A stretch of 5,395 nt of DNA from Bacteroidota bacterium (GTDB lineage Bacteria > Bacteroidota > Ignavibacteria > Tepidaquicellales > Tepidaquicellaceae), in assembly GCA_023429265.1 (NCBI GenBank), contig JAEYVS010000257.1, positions 1 through 5,395 on the forward strand, given 5' to 3'. Below, one piece after another: positions 1 through 5,343 of this stretch (position 1 is its first letter; each line of letters begins with the position of its first letter). Below the pieces are notes generated by a model. The model was given only the letters and a program-made list of their open reading frames with translations. It was not told the origin of the DNA and did not search any database. The translations under genes and the position numbers were made by a program.

Positions 1-1
1 G

Positions 2-466
2 CATAATCATCCCATTATGATTGCAAAGGAGCTCAAAGGATTTTTACCGGTAATATATTCTTCCAATGATATCCTCGATGCGGTAAACCTAAGATGGAGA
101 GGGCAGATTTGTGAAAACGCGGAAGTATTAGCCTATGGAAATTTCGTTCCGGAAATGAATCACAATGAACTTGTGGGCTGGAATCTTAATAAAGACATTC
201 TTGAAAAGATCGTCGTAATACTTCTGTGTGACCCCGATGACCACGAGCGTGTAAAACTGAGAATGAAGATTACAACGGAAATTTATAAACCCCTCAGCAA
301 TTCCATAATAGCTGTGGAGTCTGTTGCAGATAGCAAACTTGCCCGTATTTTTGAGCTGGTTTACCTTGGTGACTGGACTAGCTTTTATCTCGCGATTATG
401 AACGGAGTTGATCCAACACCCGTTGAAGCAATAAATTACTTAAAAAACAAGCTTTCAGGGTCATAA
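2..466 (+). CDS. Bifunctional phosphoglucose/phosphomannose isomerase, C-terminal part (5' end outside window)
   Basis: This is the C-terminal 154 residues of a bifunctional glucose-6-phosphate/mannose-6-phosphate isomerase of the SIS-fold type, a cytoplasmic enzyme that interconverts fructose 6-phosphate with glucose 6-phosphate or mannose 6-phosphate. The frame is open to the left edge, so the first ATG (17) is internal, not the start; family members are about 300-350 residues, so roughly half is missing. Visible hallmarks are RWRGQICENAEV, PEMNHNELVGW and the ending GVDPTPVEAINYLKNKL, all typical of this subfamily's C-terminal domain. The Glu in CEN and the His in NHN lie 16 residues apart, matching as I recall the catalytic Glu and His spacing of the archaeal enzyme; the Lys in LKNKL is probably the conserved C-terminal active-site lysine. 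No convincing terminator follows. The gene seems functionally unrelated to its neighbours. Confidence 0.87.
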   Translation, partial: HNHPIMIAKELKGFLPVIYSSNDILDAVNLRWRGQICENAEVLAYGNFVPEMNHNELVGWNLNKDILEKIVVILLCDPDDHERVKLRMKITTEIYKPLSNSIIAVESVADSKLARIFELVYLGDWTSFYLAIMNGVDPTPVEAINYLKNKLSGS

Positions 467-534
467 ATAACTATCTTAAAGACCTCGGTTTGTATTTCAT
501 TTTATTTATTTTTTTCAAATTTTATCAGTTCCTA

Positions 535-554
535 ATCAATAATTGATCAATAAT
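535..554. repeat. Short AT-rich direct/inverted repeat just upstream of nuoH
   Basis: The 9-bp word ATCAATAAT occurs at 535-543 and again at 546-554, an 11-bp period (about one helical turn). The same stretch contains the inverted repeat ATCAAT-A-ATTGAT (535-547) and the palindrome ATTGATCAAT (542-551). It ends five bases before the nuoH start codon. It could be a small operator or part of the leader, but in such AT-rich sequence it could also be chance. The rest of the 93-bp gap (467-534) is T-rich, with no clear promoter or terminator. Confidence 0.3.
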
Positions 555-559
555 ACTGA

Positions 560-1591
560 ATGTCTGAGACTTTAATCAATATCCTCATTGTTTTAGCCAA
601 AATCGCGGTCGTCCACGGAGTACTGCTCACCGGTGTGGCTTACACAGTTTACCTCGAAAGAAGAGTTTCCGGTTTCATACAAAACAGGTACGGTCCCAAT
701 AGAGTCGGTCCTGAAGGGCTGCTTCAGCCGCTTGTGGACGTTATTAAACTCCTCCTGAAGGAAGACATTGTCCCGACAAACGCCAACCGGTTCATTCACG
801 CGATGGCTCCCGGTATCTCTATCGTCGTGGCTTTATCTACTTTCGCGGTTATTCCGTTCGGCGATACCATAGAACTTTTTGGCAGAACCATACAGCTGCA
901 GATAGCGGACGTAAATATCGGAGTTCTGTTTGTCCTCGCGATGCTCTCTCTCGGAGTGTATGGTGTAACTCTCAGCGGTTGGTCATCAAATAATAAATAC
1001 TCGCTCCTCGGTGGACTCAGATCCTCCGCGCAGATGATCAGCTATGAGCTTTCGATGGGACTTTCGGTATTAGGGGTAATAATTATTGCCGGAACTTTAG
1101 AGCTCGATACAATAGTACAATTACAATATGGCTGGAAATGGAATATTATCCTTCAGCCGGTAGGTTTTATTATTTTCCTCGTAGCATCCTTCGCGGAAAC
1201 TAACAGGGCTCCATTCGATCTGCCTGAGGCAGAGCAGGAGCTTGTTGGCGGTTATCATACCGAGTATTCCAGTATGAAGTTCGCTATGTTCTTTTTAGCT
1301 GAGTATGCCGCGGTAATAGTTTCTTCCGCGCTGATCACTACTCTATATCTGGGCGGATGGCAGTTTCCATATCTGCAGGAATTCGGGTTGCCGCCGATAG
1401 TTGTTAGTATATTACAGGTTCTGACATTCTCCATAAAGGTAGTTGCGCTTGTGTTCTTTTTCATCTGGGTAAGATGGTCTATCCCCAGATTCAGGTATGA
1501 CCAGCTTATGGACCTTGGATGGAAGGTAATGCTTCCTATAGCGCTACTGAACCTTCTGGTTACTGCGGTAGTTATACTTATATTAAATTAG
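560..1591 (+). CDS. nuoH: NADH-quinone oxidoreductase subunit H (complex I membrane subunit)
   Basis: NuoH is the inner-membrane subunit at the junction between the hydrophilic arm and the proton-pumping arm of complex I and forms much of the quinone-binding chamber. The 343-residue product has the usual family length and about eight hydrophobic segments. Both family signatures are present: YLERRVSGFIQNRYGPNRVG at residues 31-50 running into PEGLLQPLVDVIKLLLKED, and ETNRAPFDLPEAEQELVGGY at 213-232 followed by HTEYSSMKFAMFFLAEY. The acidic quinone-site loop is intact, as is the C-terminal RWSIPRFRYDQLMDLGWK. No frameshift is seen. There is no recognisable Shine-Dalgarno before the ATG; the start is chosen for the normal N-terminal length. 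Unusually, no nuo gene is adjacent: the isomerase lies upstream and a thioredoxin 28 bp downstream, with which it may be co-transcribed. Confidence 0.97.
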   Translation: MSETLINILIVLAKIAVVHGVLLTGVAYTVYLERRVSGFIQNRYGPNRVGPEGLLQPLVDVIKLLLKEDIVPTNANRFIHAMAPGISIVVALSTFAVIPFGDTIELFGRTIQLQIADVNIGVLFVLAMLSLGVYGVTLSGWSSNNKYSLLGGLRSSAQMISYELSMGLSVLGVIIIAGTLELDTIVQLQYGWKWNIILQPVGFIIFLVASFAETNRAPFDLPEAEQELVGGYHTEYSSMKFAMFFLAEYAAVIVSSALITTLYLGGWQFPYLQEFGLPPIVVSILQVLTFSIKVVALVFFFIWVRWSIPRFRYDQLMDLGWKVMLPIALLNLLVTAVVILILN

Positions 1592-1619
1592 ACTTATTTT
1601 AAACTAATACGATAATAAG

Positions 1620-2126
1620 ATGAAAAAATTTGCTTTATTAGTTGTTCTTATGGTTTTCTTTGCCGGGAACGCAAGATCTCAGTCATTCTCTGATTTTACT
1701 TTACAGGACCTCGATGGAAACGATGTTTCACTGAGTAAGCTTCTTGAGAAAGGACCCGTATTCCTGAGCTTCTGGGCTACCTGGTGCAGTCCCTGCAAAG
1801 ACGAAATGAAGGAAATGCAGAAGATATATGAAAAATACAAAGATCAGGGGTTCACATATCTTGCGGTAAATACCGACAGCCAGAAATCACTTTCAAAGGT
1901 AAAATCTTTTATCTCATCCAAGGGATACACATTCCCGGTAGTGCTCGATACCGACGAGAAAATTTTCGAAGCCTATCAGGGTGAAGGGCTGCCATACGCG
2001 CTGCTTATAAACACTGAAAAAGAGATTGTTGCAAAGCACCTGGGTTATTTACCCGGTGATGAACAAAAGATAGAAAAAGAAATAATCTCAGTCCTTCCTT
2101 CCGGAGATTCCGGTTCTAATAAATAA
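1620..2126 (+). CDS. Exported TlpA/ResA-like thioredoxin-fold protein
   Basis: This 168-residue protein has a Sec signal peptide (MKK, hydrophobic core to about residue 15, probable cleavage after ARS at about residue 20) and a thioredoxin-fold domain of the TlpA/AhpC-TSA type. The motif FWATWCSPCK places the redox pair at Cys56 and Cys59, and the cis-proline is Pro125 in GEGLPYALLIN. These are its only cysteines. No lipobox is present, so it is expected to be soluble in the periplasm. TlpA/ResA-type proteins usually reduce disulfides in exported clients such as cytochrome c apoproteins; no cytochrome biogenesis gene is seen here, and the neighbouring DUF6029 and Omp28-like genes suggest a different client. 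It starts 28 bp after nuoH with no clear Shine-Dalgarno, and a hairpin terminator follows 9 bp after its stop. Fold and redox motif are certain; client and direction are inferred. Confidence 0.92.
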   Translation: MKKFALLVVLMVFFAGNARSQSFSDFTLQDLDGNDVSLSKLLEKGPVFLSFWATWCSPCKDEMKEMQKIYEKYKDQGFTYLAVNTDSQKSLSKVKSFISSKGYTFPVVLDTDEKIFEAYQGEGLPYALLINTEKEIVAKHLGYLPGDEQKIEKEIISVLPSGDSGSNK

Positions 2127-2135
2127 AAGTCTTTT

Positions 2136-2170
2136 AAAAATGGTCTGCACTATGGAGGCAGGCCATTTTT
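2136..2170 (+). terminator. Rho-independent terminator after the TlpA-like gene
   Basis: AAAAATGGTCTGC (2136-2148) pairs with GCAGGCCATTTTT (2158-2170) over 13 positions, including one T-G wobble, around a 9-base loop. The A/T ends make it look bidirectional. It should end the transcript carrying nuoH and the tlpA-like gene, leaving only 18 bp before the next start codon at 2189. Confidence 0.85.
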
Positions 2171-2188
2171 CATTATAAATAGGGGTTA

Positions 2189-3850
2189 ATGAAAAGATTA
2201 TTATTACTTTCCTTTATTGCAATTTCATTTACATTTTCAAATTCAGCATATTCACAGCTCGACCTTGATGTCGATGCATCACTGAAAAATATTCTCCGTT
2301 ACGGAAGCGGTTCTGAATTCCTCGGCTCCGGTAAAGTAAGAAAAGAATACTTCGAAAATCTTGCAGATGCACGCATCAGCATTAATGATTTTGTTGTTGG
2401 CGCAAGGCTCGAGATCAGCGACCCGATCGAGTATGGATTGAATTTCAAAGGCATCAGGAAAAGGTTTGTCGAGTATAATAACAGCGACTATGGTGTTTCT
2501 CTCAGGGCAGGCGACTTCTGGGATATCTTTTCCCGTGGTATGACTTTGAATGTTTTCGAAGACAGGGCTCTGGGATATGATACGGGTATCGACGGAGTAA
2601 GAGCTACTTATGAAAATGTATTCGGAAGAAAAAACCCCGTGCGTTTTCGCGCACAGATCATCGGCGGTGACCTGTCATACAGTGACTTCCTTAACCCTTC
2701 AAGAATTGAAGAGTATAAAATACGTAACGCAAATTTCGATATTTCACCTTTTAAGGAGCTGACATTTGGCGGAAGCTATGTATATTCCGAAGGAAGATTA
2801 CCCACGGGAACCGATACGACAGGCATTCAGGCTTATCTTCCCGAGGTGAATGTTAATCTGAATATGCCTGACTTCCAGTTCTATACATCCTATGCCAGAA
2901 AGCATATTAATACCAACCCGAATAATTTATTCCCTACGGAGATGTCATCCGAAGGTGACGGATTATATTCATCATTAAGCTATGCTAAAGACAGAATTGG
3001 TGTAACCCTCGAATATAAAAATTACAGGTTTGACCTGACTAACCCCGACAATAGAAGCCCGGACAGACCTACAAAGCTGCTTCCTTTTCAGAATCCGCCG
3101 ATAGGACAGAGAGAGCATACATCTACTCTTATATCGAGAAATCCCCACGTGACTGATTTTAATGACGAGGTAGGAGGCCAGCTCGATATTATTTATGTCC
3201 CGACTGATGACCTGACCTTTTTGATTAATGGAAGTGTCGCGTCAAAACATTACAGCTACAGGAATATCGATACATCCGGTACGGTGGTTTTTGAAAGAAT
3301 AGAAAGGGATTTTGATTACATTCCTGATTTTGACGCCGCCTTCTCACCATTCTGGGAGTTCTATCTCGAGGGTGAATACTATGCAACCGATAAGCTTTAC
3401 ACAAAGCTTGCCTATGCCCGTCAGAGCGAAACCATATATAACCAGATAAACCCGCTTTCATCTGAGACCATCCAGGCAACTACAATCCCAATGGAGATTC
3501 GCTATACTTTAAGCCGGGAATACTCTGTAAAGCTGATTTTTGAGCAGCAATGGATAAACAACTCCATCCGCCAGCATCAGAAGGGCTTTATGAATCAATT
3601 TGCCTCTCTTAGCCTTACAAAGTCACCGGAATTTAGTTTTGCGTTAAATGCAGAATTTACTAATGACGAGGAAGAGCCTACTGGTACTGATTTCTGGATA
3701 TTAGGGGAAGCTCTCTACAGGCTGAACCAATCTAACACAATTACTGTTTCCTATGGTAAAGAAAGAGGGGGATTACGCTGTACGAACGGTATCTGCCGTT
3801 TCGTGAATCCGTTTGAAGGATTCAGGCTTTCAATACAATCTCAATTTTAG
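2189..3850 (+). CDS. DUF6029-like outer-membrane beta-barrel protein
   Basis: The 553-residue product has a signal peptide with likely cleavage after SAYS (about residue 22), giving a mature N-terminus QLDLDVD. The rest is a run of alternating polar/aromatic segments typical of amphipathic beta-strands, and the chain ends in Phe (LSIQSQF), the usual outer-membrane barrel C-terminal signal. Early motifs such as ARLEISDPIEYG and FKGIRKRFVEY, the RAGDFWDIFSRGM stretch, and the closing GGLRCTNGICRFVNPFEGF match my memory of the Bacteroidota DUF6029 family, whose function is unknown. The only cysteines are Cys531 and Cys536, in the turn before the last strand, suggesting a loop disulfide. There is no plug or TonB box. 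An AGGGG stands at 2181-2185, only three bases from the ATG, a close spacing. The gene lies between two thioredoxin-fold proteins and 29 bp before the Omp28-like gene, so those two are probably co-transcribed. Confidence 0.82.
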   Translation: MKRLLLLSFIAISFTFSNSAYSQLDLDVDASLKNILRYGSGSEFLGSGKVRKEYFENLADARISINDFVVGARLEISDPIEYGLNFKGIRKRFVEYNNSDYGVSLRAGDFWDIFSRGMTLNVFEDRALGYDTGIDGVRATYENVFGRKNPVRFRAQIIGGDLSYSDFLNPSRIEEYKIRNANFDISPFKELTFGGSYVYSEGRLPTGTDTTGIQAYLPEVNVNLNMPDFQFYTSYARKHINTNPNNLFPTEMSSEGDGLYSSLSYAKDRIGVTLEYKNYRFDLTNPDNRSPDRPTKLLPFQNPPIGQREHTSTLISRNPHVTDFNDEVGGQLDIIYVPTDDLTFLINGSVASKHYSYRNIDTSGTVVFERIERDFDYIPDFDAAFSPFWEFYLEGEYYATDKLYTKLAYARQSETIYNQINPLSSETIQATTIPMEIRYTLSREYSVKLIFEQQWINNSIRQHQKGFMNQFASLSLTKSPEFSFALNAEFTNDEEEPTGTDFWILGEALYRLNQSNTITVSYGKERGGLRCTNGICRFVNPFEGFRLSIQSQF

Positions 3851-3877
3851 AGGTACAAAAATTTTAAGAGGTACAAA
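3849..3877 (+). repeat. Duplicated ribosome-binding-site block between the barrel and Omp28-like genes
   Basis: AGAGGTACAAA occurs at 3849-3859 and again at 3867-3877, an 18-bp period. The first copy overlaps the TAG stop of the barrel gene. The second copy supplies GAGG at 3868-3871, eight bases before the ATG at 3880, a well-spaced Shine-Dalgarno that fixes the downstream start. A TTTTA/TTTTAA precedes each copy, so the duplicated unit may be slightly longer. Confidence 0.8.
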
Positions 3878-3879
3878 TA

Positions 3880-4971
3880 ATGAAAAAGATTAGAGTAGTC
3901 ATAGTTTTATTCTTTATCTCGGCAGGAAGCATATTTCTTTCATCCTGCGAAAGCAATGATACAACTGTATTTCCAACAAGCAGCACTACGCCGCCTCTTA
4001 CATTGCTTCAGCCCCTTAATAATTCTACGCTTAATACTTCAGGTCCGTCATTCGACTGGGTGGAACTCCCCGGAGCAATATCTTACGGATTACAGGTTTC
4101 CACCGATGCTTCATTTTCCAATGTCGTAGTAAATATGGAAGGCATAACTGAGTCAGATGTACAGCTTGATTCCGGTGCTTTAAATGACAGCTCGTCATAT
4201 TACTGGAGAGTGAGGGGTGTAACCGCATCCGATACAACTAACTGGACAGGTTCGAGCTCTTTCTCGGTGCTTCTCGGTATTGTTGCTTCAAACAACAAGG
4301 TTTTAATTGAAATGTTCACCAATACGAGCTGTATTCCCTGCGTACCCGCGAATTCATACCTCGACAGGATTCATAATCTCGAAGGTGTAACAAATAATGA
4401 TGCCGAAGTCGTAATGATAAGGATCCACTCTACATTGTATCCTAACGATCCTTTTTATCTCTTTAATACCGCGGCAAATGATGCCCGCCAGAATTACTAC
4501 AATGGAGGCATATTCAATCCGCAGGCTTTCCTTAACGGCACCTTTATGGGTAACTATAATGCAACAACCTGGACAGGACTCATAAATAATAACTTTGGCG
4601 CTTTGAGCACCTACGCGGTCGGATATAATAATTCTTACGATGCAGGTACGCGTACCGGTACCATCAGTGTAAACGCGCATATGTTCTCTGGAGCGCAGGT
4701 CAGCGACCTGGTGCTTCACGTAGCGCTTACCGAGGACGGTTTATTATATAATGCTCCCAACGGGGAAACTCACTTTGAGAATGTGCTGAGAGACCTTCTG
4801 ACACCGGGCAGCGGACAGTCTGTGAGCGTGTCACCGGGAGCCCCGGCAAGCTTCTCATATAACTACACGGTCAGCTCTCAAATAGACGATCAAAAGGCGA
4901 ACCTCATAATGTTCTTACAGAGCGTTAGCACGAAAAAGGTTTATGCAGTAGAGTATAAGAAGATAAGATAA
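3880..4971 (+). CDS. Omp28-like lipoprotein: Fn3-like domain plus thioredoxin-like domain
   Basis: The 363-residue product begins with a lipoprotein signal peptide ending in the lipobox LSSC (Cys23), followed by a Ser/Thr-rich linker. Residues about 40-131 look like an Fn3-like beta-sandwich, with LQPLNNSTL, FDWVELPGAISYGLQVS and SYYWRVRGV. From about 138 the chain matches Omp28-related proteins: IEMFTNTSCIPCVPAN with Cys151 and Cys154 as a thioredoxin-like CxxC, then NPQAFLNG where the cis-Pro loop is expected, then HFENVLRDLLTPG, a family hallmark. Apart from the lipidated Cys23, these are the only cysteines. No type IX sorting domain is seen at the C-terminus. It is expected to be anchored in the outer membrane, facing the periplasm or the surface; the acidic residues after Cys23 (ESND) are only a weak hint of surface export. 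The gene follows the barrel gene by 29 bp and is closed by a terminator at 5002-5031. Omp28 has no established biochemical function that I know of. Confidence 0.88.
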   Translation: MKKIRVVIVLFFISAGSIFLSSCESNDTTVFPTSSTTPPLTLLQPLNNSTLNTSGPSFDWVELPGAISYGLQVSTDASFSNVVVNMEGITESDVQLDSGALNDSSSYYWRVRGVTASDTTNWTGSSSFSVLLGIVASNNKVLIEMFTNTSCIPCVPANSYLDRIHNLEGVTNNDAEVVMIRIHSTLYPNDPFYLFNTAANDARQNYYNGGIFNPQAFLNGTFMGNYNATTWTGLINNNFGALSTYAVGYNNSYDAGTRTGTISVNAHMFSGAQVSDLVLHVALTEDGLLYNAPNGETHFENVLRDLLTPGSGQSVSVSPGAPASFSYNYTVSSQIDDQKANLIMFLQSVSTKKVYAVEYKKIR

Positions 4972-5001
4972 TTTTCGCATCACAATTTTACAAATTCCTG
5001 T

Positions 5002-5031
5002 AAGGCGAAGTCACCAGGCTTCGCCTTTTTT
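5002..5031 (+). terminator. Rho-independent terminator after the Omp28-like gene
   Basis: AAGGCGAAG (5002-5010) pairs perfectly with CTTCGCCTT (5019-5027) around an 8-base loop, and the T run extends from 5026 to 5031. It lies 30 bp after the stop codon and ends the barrel-Omp28 transcript. Confidence 0.92.
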
Positions 5032-5061
5032 ATTTCAGTCCGGTGAAAAACCAATGTTGCA

Positions 5062-5079
5062 CTCCTTCGGAGCGGAGCG
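5062..5079 (+). repeat. Hairpin 1 with GAGCG tail
   Basis: CTCC (5062-5065) pairs with GGAG (5069-5072) around a TTC loop, then CG and GAGCG (5075-5079). It has the shortest stem of the set, and it shares CGGAGCGGAG with hairpin 3. Confidence 0.55.
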
Positions 5080-5096
5080 ACGTCCCGCAGTTTTTA

Positions 5097-5129
5097 TTTG
5101 CATTCCACCTGACACTTGCTTTATATTTG
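5097..5129 (+). promoter_or_regulatory. Candidate Bacteroidota-type promoter
   Basis: TTTG at 5097-5100, a 21-base spacer, then TATATTTG at 5122-5129 fit the Bacteroidota primary-sigma pattern TTTG-N(19-21)-TAnnTTTG at every specified position. Transcription would start near 5135 and run through hairpins 2-5. No coding gene follows inside the window, so the product would be a leader of a gene beyond the edge or a non-coding RNA. In AT-rich sequence such a match can be chance. Confidence 0.4.
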
Positions 5130-5168
5130 TATAAAACTGGTATTGCTACCAATATCGTCAAATTCTAT

Positions 5169-5193
5169 AAATCACGAAGTGATTTTAGGAGCG
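5169..5193 (+). repeat. Hairpin 2 with GAGCG tail
   Basis: AAATCAC (5169-5175) pairs with GTGATTT (5179-5185) over 7 bp around a GAA loop; TAG and then GAGCG (5189-5193) follow. The stem sequence is unrelated to those of the other hairpins. Confidence 0.65.
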
Positions 5194-5236
5194 CCATTAT
5201 GGTAATCCGCGTCAAGAATTTCACGGCTTCAAGCGT

Positions 5237-5256
5237 CTCCGACACAAGTCGGAGCG
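5237..5256 (+). repeat. Hairpin 3 with GAGCG tail
   Basis: CTCCGAC (5237-5243) pairs with GTCGGAG (5248-5254) over 7 bp around an ACAA loop. The GAGCG motif (5252-5256) begins inside the right arm and continues into GAG. A further GAGCGAG at 5271-5277 has no clear stem before it. Confidence 0.7.
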
Positions 5257-5282
5257 GAGAAAAACTGTCTGAGCGAGGTCTT

Positions 5283-5308
5283 ATTCCGCGAAGCGGAATT
5301 CGAGCGAG
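5283..5308 (+). repeat. Hairpin 4 with GAGCGAG tail
   Basis: ATTCCGC (5283-5289) pairs with GCGGAAT (5293-5299) over 7 bp around a GAA loop, followed by TC and GAGCGAG (5302-5308). The architecture is the same as in hairpin 2, including the loop, but the stem is different. Confidence 0.75.
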
Positions 5309-5319
5309 TTTGTTCCCTG

Positions 5320-5343
5320 TCCCGCTTTAGCGGGATCCGAGCG
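5320..5343 (+). repeat. Hairpin 5 with GAGCG tail
   Basis: TCCCGC (5320-5325) pairs with GCGGGA (5330-5335) around TTTA, followed by TCC and GAGCG (5339-5343). An extra T-A pair would reduce the loop to two bases. Confidence 0.72.

Noticed and set aside
467..520. Possible terminator after the isomerase (ACC-TC-GGT followed by a T-rich stretch)
   Set aside because: The stem has only about three pairs and a two-base loop, and the T-rich stretch is displaced from it; too weak to call.
2037..2058. Hairpin inside the tlpA-like gene (CACC-T-GGGT / ACCCGGTG)
   Set aside because: The stem has a bulge and lies in coding sequence whose codons fit the protein; the true terminator lies downstream at 2136-2170.
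3225..3479. 84-codon minus-strand open frame
   Set aside because: A shadow of the barrel gene, with Cys/Arg/His-rich composition atypical of a real protein.
4354..4719. 121-codon minus-strand open frame
   Set aside because: It lies wholly inside the Omp28-like gene, whose own frame shows family motifs throughout; its product has no recognisable features.
5043..5330. 95-codon + strand open frame
   Set aside because: Its product resembles no family I know; the second half is Ser/Arg-rich text produced by reading through the hairpins and GAGCG repeats, and there is no suitable ribosome site. It is treated as non-coding.
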